Shown here in pieces: positions 1 to 7,522 of a stretch of DNA of 8,840 nt (positions are counted from its first letter, which is position 1; the number at the start of each line of letters is the position of its first letter). Below the pieces are notes generated by a model. That model made no database searches and was not told the DNA's origin. It saw only the letters and a list, made by a program, of their open reading frames with translations. Made by a program: the position numbers and the translations under genes. Source of the DNA: Pleurocapsa sp. MO_226.B13 (GTDB taxonomy: Bacteria; Cyanobacteriota; Cyanobacteriia; Cyanobacteriales; Xenococcaceae); contig JASJEI010000455.1 in NCBI GenBank assembly GCA_030064795.1, forward strand, positions 1-8,840. Direction: 5' to 3'.

Positions 1-87
1 GGATTAGAAATTATTCGATAATACCTAGTCCTCTATTGCCCCCATCTTCTCTATCTTCCTTCTCGTTCTTCCTTCTCCTCTGTCTTC

Positions 88-495
88 TCAATACTGGGCA
101 TAAATCTCTTCTAAGTCTCTAGGAACGGCCATTGGACGCATGGTTTCGAGATTGACAAAAAATCCGATCTGAGTCGCAGAAGCAACTATTGTTTCCTGGA
201 GATAAATTTCTGCTTGCAAAGTACAGCGCAAACGTCCTAACTTGGATATCCACATTTTTCCTACAGGGCGATCGCATAGCTGCAAAGCTTTTTTGTACTT
301 GATTTGAGTCGAATCAATAACGGGACAATATCCTTTCGCCATTAACTGTTCTAACGGTAGATGAGATTTAAGAATTTCTAGTCTTAAGTCTTCTAACCAA
401 CGTATGTAGACGATATTACTGACTATTCCCGCAAAATCGATGTCATAGGTTTTTATTGGTAGTTCTAGGGTTACTTCAAAAGGTTGTTGCTTCAT
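88..495 (-). CDS. Acyl-CoA thioesterase, 4HBT/YbgC-like hotdog fold
   Basis: This 135-residue protein has the size and sequence of a single hotdog-domain thioesterase, which hydrolyses acyl-CoA (or acyl-ACP) thioesters in the cytoplasm. Residues 17-27 (YDIDFAGIVSN) followed by YIRWLEDLR match the 4-hydroxybenzoyl-CoA thioesterase signature (DCDPAGIV...NYxRWLD). By that alignment Asp20 is the catalytic acid. The true substrate cannot be read from the sequence. It does not look like the cyanobacterial DHNA-CoA thioesterase of vitamin K1 synthesis as I remember it. The ATG at 493-495 is the natural start, since the hotdog strand begins about ten residues later; no Shine-Dalgarno is visible. It lies 127 nt downstream of, and in the same direction as, the TetR gene, with a matching palindrome 22-35 bp upstream of its start, so TetR control is likely. 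The fold is a confident call; the role in lipid or aromatic-CoA metabolism is inference. Confidence 0.85.
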   Translation of the reverse strand: MKQQPFEVTLELPIKTYDIDFAGIVSNIVYIRWLEDLRLEILKSHLPLEQLMAKGYCPVIDSTQIKYKKALQLCDRPVGKMWISKLGRLRCTLQAEIYLQETIVASATQIGFFVNLETMRPMAVPRDLEEIYAQY

Positions 496-516
496 ATCAT
501 TGAGAAGGTAATTTAC

Positions 517-530
517 AAACCGATCGGTCT
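517..530. promoter_or_regulatory. Putative TetR operator upstream of the thioesterase gene
   Basis: AAACC-GATC-GGTCT has an exact 10-bp palindromic core (ACCGATCGGT, 519-528). It uses the same half-site spacing (5-4-5) and the same right half GGTCT as the palindrome in front of the TetR gene. It lies 22-35 bp upstream of the thioesterase start, where a bound repressor would block transcription. The left half differs from AGACC at one base. Binding by the neighbouring TetR protein is inferred from the shared motif. Confidence 0.55.
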
Positions 531-622
531 TTTTAAGAGTAAAAAAATTTGCTTGTATTGAGATAGAACTGTAGATTTAAATGTCGTCCGCAGATGAACG
601 CGCACTCCAAACACGGATTAAA

Positions 623-1225
623 TTAGTCCTGAGTTGGTTTGAGATTGTCTTGAATATACTGTTGCAGATGAGCGATCGCCCTGATCAGATGAATTGGATT
701 TTGTTCTAGTTTGCTCATCATCATCGCGCCTTCGATATTGCAGATAATGATTGTGGCAACAGCATCGGGTTCGACAGTCGATCGCACTTCTCCTTTTTTA
801 ATTCCCTTCTCGATAATGCGAACAATTAAGTTTCGCCAAGAACTAAGGGCTGCTAAGACGCGATCGCGTAGTAATGAATTTGTATCATCAGTTTCGATCG
901 CGGTATTTAAAATCGGACAACCTCCTGCAATGGGCGGATTATCAATATAAATTAAATAGTTAGATATGAGAGCATCTAACCTGTCAATTGCATTACGCTT
1001 AGTTTTCACCACACTCCAAATTCTTTGACCAAGCAGGCTAACCGCATAATCGAACGCTGCTAAAGCTAGTTCATCCTTACTTTTAAAATGATTGTAAATT
1101 CCTCCCTTTTTTAACCCCGTCGCTTGCATAATATCCGCAACAGAAGAACCTGCATAACCTTTACGGTTAAACAACTCTGCTGCTTGACGAATTATACGAG
1201 CCTTAGTTTGTTGTGCTTTGGACAT
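623..1225 (-). CDS. TetR/AcrR-family transcriptional regulator
   Basis: The 200-residue length is normal for the family. The N-terminal helix-turn-helix spans about residues 9-53, with ARIIRQAAELFNRKGY, then SVADIMQATGLKKGGIYNHF and KSKDEL; the recognition helix is near 38-46. The remaining helices form the ligand and dimer domain. It contains GGCPILNTAIE (101-111); Cys103 lines up by eye with Cys106 of the electrophile- and hypochlorite-sensing repressor NemR (SGCLTVKLSAE). The start is the ATG at 1223-1225, followed directly by the HTH; no Shine-Dalgarno is seen. The palindrome AGACC-N4-GGTCT sits 10-23 bp upstream of this start, and a close copy sits before the thioesterase gene transcribed after it. 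Autorepression plus control of the thioesterase is therefore the simplest reading. The inducer is unknown. Family assignment is certain; the NemR-like sensing mode is speculative. Confidence 0.93.
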   Translation of the reverse strand: MSKAQQTKARIIRQAAELFNRKGYAGSSVADIMQATGLKKGGIYNHFKSKDELALAAFDYAVSLLGQRIWSVVKTKRNAIDRLDALISNYLIYIDNPPIAGGCPILNTAIETDDTNSLLRDRVLAALSSWRNLIVRIIEKGIKKGEVRSTVEPDAVATIIICNIEGAMMMSKLEQNPIHLIRAIAHLQQYIQDNLKPTQD

Positions 1226-1234
1226 TAATAATTA

Positions 1235-1248
1235 AGACCGTTTGGTCT
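1235..1248. promoter_or_regulatory. Putative TetR operator (autoregulatory)
   Basis: AGACC-GTTT-GGTCT is a perfect 5-bp inverted repeat with a 4-bp spacer, 10 bp upstream of the TetR start. This size and symmetry are typical of TetR-family operators; AGACC/GGTCT half-sites resemble those I recall for NemR- and LmrA-type repressors. A possible minus-strand -10 element (TATACT, complement of 1261-1266) would place the operator just after the transcription start. I see no good matching -35. Confidence 0.65.
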
Positions 1249-1345
1249 CTAGACTAGATTAGTATAAAAATTTGATTAGAGCAAATCCTTGCCGAATAAA
1301 AGCCTGAAAGCATTGTCGTACCGAGCTTGTAAAGTAAAATTAATT

Positions 1346-1380
1346 TATTGGTTGACTTTTAAGTCAATCAATACTATATT
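1346..1380 (+). promoter_or_regulatory. Sigma-70-type promoter inside a 28-bp inverted repeat
   Basis: TTGACT (1352-1357) and TATATT (1375-1380) are separated by exactly 17 bp, an almost consensus housekeeping promoter that predicts a start near 1387. The -35 box forms one arm of the perfect repeat TTGACT-TTTA-AGTCAA (1352-1367). With one mismatch per arm the repeat extends to 12-base arms at 1346-1373 (TATTG...CAATA). Because the repeat covers the -35 and most of the spacer, it looks like an operator for a dimeric repressor. It does not match NtcA (GTA-N8-TAC) or the AGACC operators at 517 and 1235. Confidence 0.7.
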
Positions 1381-1386
1381 ACTAAC

Positions 1387-1447
1387 AGGGTTGGCAATTC
1401 CTTCAGACGACTTTGATTGGGGAACTTGAGCTTGTGTTCCCCTTTTT
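1387..1447 (+). ncRNA. Short RNA or attenuated leader ahead of the PARP-like gene
   Basis: The promoter at 1352-1380 and the intrinsic terminator at 1419-1447 bound a transcript of about 60 nt with no coding capacity worth noting. No plus-strand gene lies upstream that would need this terminator. The RNA is therefore either an independent small RNA or the prematurely terminated leader of the gene starting at 1481. I see no second convincing promoter in the 33 nt between terminator and start codon. I do not recognise an Rfam family; the Yfr1 signature ACUCCUCACAC is absent. The 5' part (about 1387-1418) appears mostly single-stranded by eye, which suits a target-pairing region. Ends are predictions only. 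Confidence 0.5.
1419..1447 (+). terminator. Intrinsic terminator upstream of the PARP-like gene
   Basis: GGGGAAC (1419-1425) pairs perfectly with GTTCCCC (1436-1442) across a 10-nt loop, and TTTTT (1443-1447) follows directly, continuing as an AT-rich run. This is a classic GC-rich stem with a U-tract. It ends 33 nt before the start codon of the PARP-like gene, inside what must be that gene's leader if the promoter at 1352-1380 serves it. Confidence 0.85.
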
Positions 1448-1480
1448 ATTATTTTTTAAATTTAATACAACTAAAAAATC

Positions 1481-2755
1481 ATGAGTACGACAATTACATC
1501 TGGCGTGCTAGATAGCTGCACGCTGGTATACGTAGAAGTGGGCGAAAATTCTAATAAAGTTTGGCGTGGAAGTTTGATGCATGATGGTTCTTTTTTAGCA
1601 GAGTGGGGAAGAGTGGGTAATACTCTACAGTCTAAACATCATTGTTTGGGTTCGATAACTCTAGCACGGAATAAATTTGAACGTACCAAACGTCAGAAAT
1701 TAAGAAAGGGTTATACTCCAGCTCAGATTATCGACGACTATAAACAGCAGACAAGCACAATTAAACTAGAAGAACTAGAAGCGATCGCCTCTAAACAAAT
1801 CGAACACGGTAGAGATCCGCGCTCGAAAGAACTAATTAGGTATCTAGTTAAAAGCAACATCCACACCTTCACCTCGCAAACCGATATTACCTATAATTCA
1901 GCGACGGGAGGATTTAGGACACCCCTGGGGATAGTCACCCCCAAGGCGATCGCTGAAGCCAGACAGTATTTAATTCAAATTGCGACTACCCGTAAAAGCA
2001 ATAGCTATAAGCTGCGTCAATTAGTCAGTAAATATCTGCGTCTGGTTCCCCAAAATCTGGGACATAAACTAGACGAATCAAAGTTTTGTCAAGCTCAAGA
2101 AATACAGCGTCAATATGAAATCTTAAACGCTCTTGAGGCTGCGGTAATGATAGATAAAGATAAGCAGCAGGTATTTGAATGTGCGATCGCCAGAGTACCA
2201 GGAAGCACCAGCGAAGGCAAAAAAACCTTTCGCGAAATTGATCGACTGTATAGATCGACGGTTAACCAAAATCATCTTGCAGCCAAATACAAACTACGAC
2301 GAGTATATAAGCTGGATATTCCCTCAATGAGAAAAGCATTTGTAGCCAAGTCAAAAATCATTGGTAACGTCAAACAACATTGGCACGGTACAAAAGCCAG
2401 TAACCTCTTAAGTATCCTCAAACAAGGTTTAATTATTCCTCCAGCCAACTCCGCACAGTGTACGGGAAGAATGTTTGGTGATGGCATCTATGGCTCGCTC
2501 CAGTCTACCAAAGCCTTAAACTACGCCACCAACTATTGGCGTTCTTCAGGTGACGATGAAGAACGGGTATTTATGTTACTTTGCGATTTTGCCATGGGCA
2601 AAGAATACCATCCCCAAGGATATCAGCGTAGCTATCCTGTTAAAGGCTATGACAGCACCTATGTAGCTCCTGGTGCAGCCAGTACTATTAATCAAGAAAG
2701 TGTAGTCTACTCTCCAGAGCAGGTTAATATCAAATATCTGTGCGAATTTTCTTAA
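1481..2755 (+). CDS. PARP-like ADP-ribosyltransferase: WGR + regulatory helical domain + ART
   Basis: This 424-residue protein has the core layout of eukaryotic PARP1-3 without zinc fingers or BRCT. A WGR domain occupies about residues 13-90, with EWGRVG at 41-46. The segment at about 113-235 resembles the PARP helical regulatory domain: TPLGIVTPKAI (147-157) matches PARP1 MPLGKLSKRQI, LVPQNLG (188-194) matches LIPHDFG, and a helix like MLDNLLDIE follows. The catalytic ART domain follows at about 270-424. Its H-Y-E triad is intact: His302 (HGT), Tyr337 (FGDGIYG) and Glu406 (QESVVYSPEQVNIKYL). It should therefore transfer ADP-ribose from NAD+, probably when the WGR domain binds damaged DNA as in PARP1-3. 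The Glu suggests chain elongation is possible. That activity and trigger are inferred from family knowledge. The start ATG has no Shine-Dalgarno. It is preceded by a strong promoter and an intrinsic terminator, so expression may be conditional. Two inverted repeats follow the gene. Confidence 0.93.
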   Translation: MSTTITSGVLDSCTLVYVEVGENSNKVWRGSLMHDGSFLAEWGRVGNTLQSKHHCLGSITLARNKFERTKRQKLRKGYTPAQIIDDYKQQTSTIKLEELEAIASKQIEHGRDPRSKELIRYLVKSNIHTFTSQTDITYNSATGGFRTPLGIVTPKAIAEARQYLIQIATTRKSNSYKLRQLVSKYLRLVPQNLGHKLDESKFCQAQEIQRQYEILNALEAAVMIDKDKQQVFECAIARVPGSTSEGKKTFREIDRLYRSTVNQNHLAAKYKLRRVYKLDIPSMRKAFVAKSKIIGNVKQHWHGTKASNLLSILKQGLIIPPANSAQCTGRMFGDGIYGSLQSTKALNYATNYWRSSGDDEERVFMLLCDFAMGKEYHPQGYQRSYPVKGYDSTYVAPGAASTINQESVVYSPEQVNIKYLCEFS

Positions 2756-2779
2756 ATAAAGTCAAGCTTGAGACTTTAT
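2756..2779. repeat. Hairpin directly after the PARP-like gene
   Basis: ATAAAGTC (2756-2763) and GACTTTAT (2772-2779) are perfect 8-bp arms around an 8-nt loop, starting at the base after the stop codon. No T-run follows, so it may protect the mRNA 3' end or pause polymerase rather than terminate by itself. Confidence 0.5.
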
Positions 2780-2861
2780 GAGGGGGCGATCGCTGGTACG
2801 ACTGTTTAAATATCTCGATCGTTGAGCTGAAATGATTAAACTTGATGATGAAATGATACCA

Positions 2862-2901
2862 TACTGCATAAGCTTGCATGCAAGTTAGCAGTAATTTTTT
2901 T
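2862..2901 (+). terminator. Intrinsic terminator of the PARP-like transcription unit
   Basis: TACTGC (2862-2867) pairs with GCAGTA (2888-2893). After a small asymmetric internal loop, AGCTTG (2871-2876) pairs with CAAGTT (2881-2886, one G-U) around a CATG loop. Seven T residues follow at 2895-2901. The inner part contains the 12-bp palindrome CTTGCATGCAAG. It lies about 105 nt past the PARP stop and before the protease gene, separating the two units. Confidence 0.75.
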
Positions 2902-3079
2902 GGTTACAATAAATACTCTTATTAAATATTCGACTAACAACAAAAAATTAACATTTAATTTTAAATTTGATCTTGTAGGGGTCTGTAAATTCTAACGAAA
3001 CATTTTGAGGTGGAACATATATTAATCTCAACGTCAATACCAGTAGACATTGTTAGCAAGATTTATCGGAGTTAAGTTA

Positions 3080-4906
<1,827 letters not shown>

Positions 4907-4922
4907 CTAAAAGCTGATGGCT

Positions 4923-4940
4923 AAAAGCTAATAGCTTTTT
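4923..4940 (+). terminator. Intrinsic terminator after the protease-GUN4 gene
   Basis: AAAAGCT (4923-4929) pairs with AGCTTTT (4933-4939) around the tri-loop AAT, and the 3' arm itself supplies the T-run. It starts 17 nt after the stop codon. The stem is AU-rich, so its strength is uncertain. It overlaps a short dispersed repeat (GCTAATAGCT type) found again at 8591. Confidence 0.55.
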
Positions 4941-4979
4941 GTAAATTTTATTTAGCTTTATTTACATTTAACTTAATTA

Positions 4980-5399
4980 ATGAAACATCATCAGACAGCT
5001 TTAAAAATTAAAACCACAGGCAAATCACTCCACAAAATTACCGATCGAGTCGCGCAAGCCGTGGCAAAATCTTCGGTCGATACTGGTTTGTGTACCGTGT
5101 TTATTCGTCATACCTCGGCATCTTTATTGATTCAAGAAAATGCCGATCCCGATGTCTTGATAGATTTAGAAAACTTCTTCTCTCAACTAGTTCCAGAGGA
5201 TGCTACGCGCTATGTTCACGGTACAGAAGGCTTAGATGATATGCCAGCCCATATTCGCTCTGTTCTGACTCAGACTTCCGAGCATATTCCTGTTTCTGGA
5301 GGAAGATTGGTTTTGGGTACTTGGCAGGGAATTTATCTTTGGGAACATCGTCAACGCAGCCATCAACGAGAAATTATTGTTCATGTAAGTGGTGAATAA
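4980..5399 (+). CDS. YjbQ family protein (UPF0047, secondary thiamine-phosphate synthase-like)
   Basis: The 139 residues cover one complete YjbQ domain. Landmarks in order are a central CTVFIRHTSASLLIQENADP (38-57), then HGTEGLDDMPAHI, and near the C-terminus GTWQGIYLWEHR, all hallmarks of this widespread family. E. coli YjbQ has weak thiamine-phosphate synthase activity, but the main physiological role of the family is not settled, so no pathway is assigned. The start is the ATG at 4980, which gives the usual family N-terminus (KIKTTGKSLHKIT); the upstream sequence is AT-rich without a Shine-Dalgarno. It is the first gene of a close plus-strand cluster (gap to next gene 49 nt), following the terminator of the protease-GUN4 gene. 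No promoter stands out in the short spacer. Confidence 0.92.
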   Translation: MKHHQTALKIKTTGKSLHKITDRVAQAVAKSSVDTGLCTVFIRHTSASLLIQENADPDVLIDLENFFSQLVPEDATRYVHGTEGLDDMPAHIRSVLTQTSEHIPVSGGRLVLGTWQGIYLWEHRQRSHQREIIVHVSGE

Positions 5400-5448
5400 T
5401 ATTGAGCATTAGACATTTAAGATTTAATATTTGATTTAATAACAAATC

Positions 5449-5802
5449 GTGAAGCCTGAATTTTTTTATCACATCACATCTTTATCTGAATGGGAGGCTG
5501 CTCAAAATCGGGGTGAGTATTTGCCTCAAGGTTTTGCTGAAGAAGGATTTATTCACTGTTCTTATGGTCATCAAATTTTAACAGTGGCACATCGATTTTA
5601 TCGAGGGCAAAATGGACTTGTAATATTAGTAATTGAATCTTCTACAATAAATAGCAGTCTGGTTGAGGAAAATCTCGAAGGGGGAACAGAATTATATCCT
5701 CACCTCTATAGTCCATTGCCCATTAATTCAGTAGTCCAGGCAGTTGCTTTCCCCTGTAATGCTGACGGTTGCTTTATTCTACCCGAAGAATTAAAAGTTT
5801 GA
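5449..5802 (+). CDS. DUF952 family protein
   Basis: This 117-residue protein matches the small DUF952 family. Its features are FYHITSLSEWEAAQNRGEYLP near the N-terminus, EEGFIHCSYGHQIL, a middle segment with QNGLVILVIE, and GGTELYPHLYSPLPINSV toward the end. The conserved FIHCS and the late ELYPHLY pattern are the family's signature. The function is unknown. I recall computational work placing DUF952 in the ADP-ribosyltransferase fold class, but cannot confirm it here. The start is GTG at 5449, because FYHI must lie near the N-terminus and there is no in-frame ATG before it; no Shine-Dalgarno is seen. It lies 49 nt after the YjbQ gene and 60 nt before the Nudix gene, so the three are probably co-transcribed. 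Confidence 0.85.
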   Translation: MKPEFFYHITSLSEWEAAQNRGEYLPQGFAEEGFIHCSYGHQILTVAHRFYRGQNGLVILVIESSTINSSLVEENLEGGTELYPHLYSPLPINSVVQAVAFPCNADGCFILPEELKV

Positions 5803-5862
5803 ATTATGGTGTAGCCAAATCCTATCTCAACTACGATCGCCCTAAAGATCCGATCGCTCTCC

Positions 5863-6288
5863 ATGCACAAAGTAAAGTCCTGTGGTGTCATTTGTTTTAC
5901 TCGAACTAAAAAACCATCATTTCTATTAATGAAGCGATCGCATCGTTACGATCTGCCTAAAGGTCATATCGAGCCAGGAGAAACCGAACTACAGTGTGCT
6001 TTGAGAGAGTTATCGGAAGAAACAGGGATTACCAACAAGCAAGTTTGTTTAGAATTGGATTTCCGCTTTAAAACTATTTATTATCCTCGTTATAGACGTT
6101 ATGATGGGCAAAAGGTAGAGAAATCTTTGGTGATTTTTTTTGCTTGGGTAAGTGAGGAATTGGAAATTGTCATGACCGAACATAGTTCCTCAGAATGGAT
6201 TAAATGGAATCCTCCCCATCATTTCCGCAACCGCATCATTGATGAATTATTATCAGCAGTTGATAAACAATTAAAAATTAGTGATTAA
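5863..6288 (+). CDS. Nudix hydrolase (Ap4A/MutT-like)
   Basis: A complete Nudix box is visible at residues 34-56: G-x5-E (Gly34, Glu40), then REL (48-50), EE (52-53) and TGI (54-56). This is the Mg2+-binding helix that cleaves nucleoside diphosphates linked to another group X. The short N-terminus (CGVICFTRTKKPSFLLMKRSHRYDLPKGH, about 7-35) and the total length of 141 resemble asymmetric diadenosine-tetraphosphate hydrolases and MutT-like housekeeping enzymes, but the substrate cannot be fixed from the motif. ADP-ribose or NAD-derived products are conceivable given the PARP-like gene about 3 kb upstream; that is conjecture. The start ATG at 5863 gives a normal N-terminus. The stop is 23 nt before the Trm1 start. 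Confidence 0.92.
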   Translation: MHKVKSCGVICFTRTKKPSFLLMKRSHRYDLPKGHIEPGETELQCALRELSEETGITNKQVCLELDFRFKTIYYPRYRRYDGQKVEKSLVIFFAWVSEELEIVMTEHSSSEWIKWNPPHHFRNRIIDELLSAVDKQLKISD

Positions 6289-6311
6289 TCTAATGTTAGT
6301 AATTTAATCTG

Positions 6312-7424
6312 GTGAATAATAACCTCTGGCATCAAGAAGGGCAAGCAAAGTTTCAGGTAGGTAATGCTTTTTATAATCCTCAAAGCAAGTTTGTTCGCGA
6401 TTTGGGAGTTTTGGCTGCGACTATCGAGCGACAGGAACGAGGGAAGCTTAAAGTTTTAGATGCTTTGGGAGGTTGTGGCGTTCGCAGTTTGCGTTATTGG
6501 CTAGAAAGTCAAGGGGATTATATTTGGATTAATGAAGGCAATCCCGATAATAGTTCTATTATACAGAAAAACTTAGCACCCGCGATCGCGGCTGGCTGTT
6601 GTCACATTACTCATCAAGATGCCCATCGCCTTTTCTTTGATTGTTATAATCGCCGTGACTACTACGATCTAGTAGATGTTGATTGTTTTGGTAGTGCAGT
6701 ACCCTATCTCAACACCATGCTCTGGGCCAGCAAAATCAACGGCTTGATGTACCTTACCAGCACCGACGGACGAACCCTGACGGGACATCCCCCCGAAAAG
6801 AGCATCCAGACCTATGGCGCGATCGCCCGTTCTCATCCCGCCCGCCACGAACAGGCATTAAGGTTATTAATTGGCACTACACAACAACAGGCTGCGACTA
6901 AAGGATTGGGAATAAAACCTGTATTTTCGTTATTTACGGGACAAACTTATCGTTTAATGCTGCGTTTAGTATCTAAACCCCAAATAACTGAATTTAACTA
7001 CGGCTGGCTCTCCTATTGTCACAACTGCGGTGATTACCAAACTCGATCTTGGCGCGAATTAAATAAAATTGGCTGTAAATGTAAAGAGCCTGCGGTAACT
7101 GTTTCTGGTGCTATGTGGCTGGGTAACTTACACGATCGCGATTATCTAAAACGCTATATTAACTTGGCTCGACAATGGCAATGGCAAAAAATAGCCGAAT
7201 TATTAACCACAATGGCGGGAGAAATCGATTTACCACCCTACTTTTATAGCTTACGCGAAATCGGCAATCGAGGAAAACTAGACCTACCCAAGCGATCGCA
7301 TTTAATTAAAGCCTTGCAAAATAAAGGTTATCAAGCAGCAGCCACCCATATCGCTCCTCAAGCAATTAAAACCAATGCAAATCTGCAAACCTGTATTGCA
7401 ATTTCCACCTTGCTAAAAAATTAA
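6312..7424 (+). CDS. tRNA (guanine26-N2)-dimethyltransferase, Trm1 family
   Basis: This 370-residue protein resembles Trm1, which uses S-adenosylmethionine to make N2,N2-dimethylguanosine in tRNA. Trm1 is usual in archaea and eukaryotes and is known in few bacteria, including Aquifex and cyanobacteria. Visible motifs are the AdoMet loop VLDALGGCGVRSLRYW, then INEGNP, and DVDCFGSAVPYL, which corresponds to the usual D-x-D-P-F-G-S-P active-site motif with Cys and Ala replacing the two Pro residues. TSTDGRTLTG and HPARHEQALRLLIG follow. A C-terminal Cys cluster (236, 239, 255, 257) probably binds Zn. The start is GTG at 6312, 23 nt after the Nudix stop; the first Trm1-like segment (QEGQAKFQVGNAFYNPQ) begins eight residues later, so the start is plausible. 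Family is confident; the exact position methylated (26, or 26/27 as in Aquifex) is not determinable. Confidence 0.9.
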   Translation: MNNNLWHQEGQAKFQVGNAFYNPQSKFVRDLGVLAATIERQERGKLKVLDALGGCGVRSLRYWLESQGDYIWINEGNPDNSSIIQKNLAPAIAAGCCHITHQDAHRLFFDCYNRRDYYDLVDVDCFGSAVPYLNTMLWASKINGLMYLTSTDGRTLTGHPPEKSIQTYGAIARSHPARHEQALRLLIGTTQQQAATKGLGIKPVFSLFTGQTYRLMLRLVSKPQITEFNYGWLSYCHNCGDYQTRSWRELNKIGCKCKEPAVTVSGAMWLGNLHDRDYLKRYINLARQWQWQKIAELLTTMAGEIDLPPYFYSLREIGNRGKLDLPKRSHLIKALQNKGYQAAATHIAPQAIKTNANLQTCIAISTLLKN

Positions 7425-7428
7425 TAAA

Positions 7429-7444
7429 ATTATCTCAAGATAAT
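7429..7444. repeat. AT-rich inverted repeat after Trm1
   Basis: ATTATC (7429-7434) and GATAAT (7439-7444) form a 6-bp stem with a 4-nt loop (TCAA), five bases after the stop codon. There is no T-run behind it. It could be a weak 3' processing hairpin or an operator for the next gene. The rest of the 98-nt spacer shows no convincing -35/-10 pair. Confidence 0.35.
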
Positions 7445-7522
7445 CATTGGCAACAGTCCGAGGGGGATTTCTGTGCTTAATATATATTCTATGGCTATTT
7501 TCTACCCGATTAAAAATTTTTG

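Noticed and set aside
10..22. ATTAT-TCG-ATAAT hairpin as terminator for the thioesterase gene
   Set aside because: Five A/T pairs only, no T-run on the minus strand, and about 65 bp beyond the stop.
711..950. Open frame on the plus strand inside the TetR gene
   Set aside because: Antisense shadow of a clear TetR gene; the translation resembles no family.
1334..1347. NtcA-like site (GTA-N8-TTA) upstream of the short RNA
   Set aside because: The second half is not TAC and the distance to the -10 is wrong for NtcA activation.
2272..2487. Open frame antisense to the PARP-like gene
   Set aside because: Lies opposite the conserved ART domain; no motif.
3050..3079. TTG start giving ten extra residues to the protease-GUN4 protein
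   Set aside because: The ATG at 3080 has GGAG 8 nt upstream and begins a normal signal peptide.
5706..5891. Minus-strand open frame across the DUF952/Nudix junction
   Set aside because: Antisense to two recognised genes and without similarity to anything I know.
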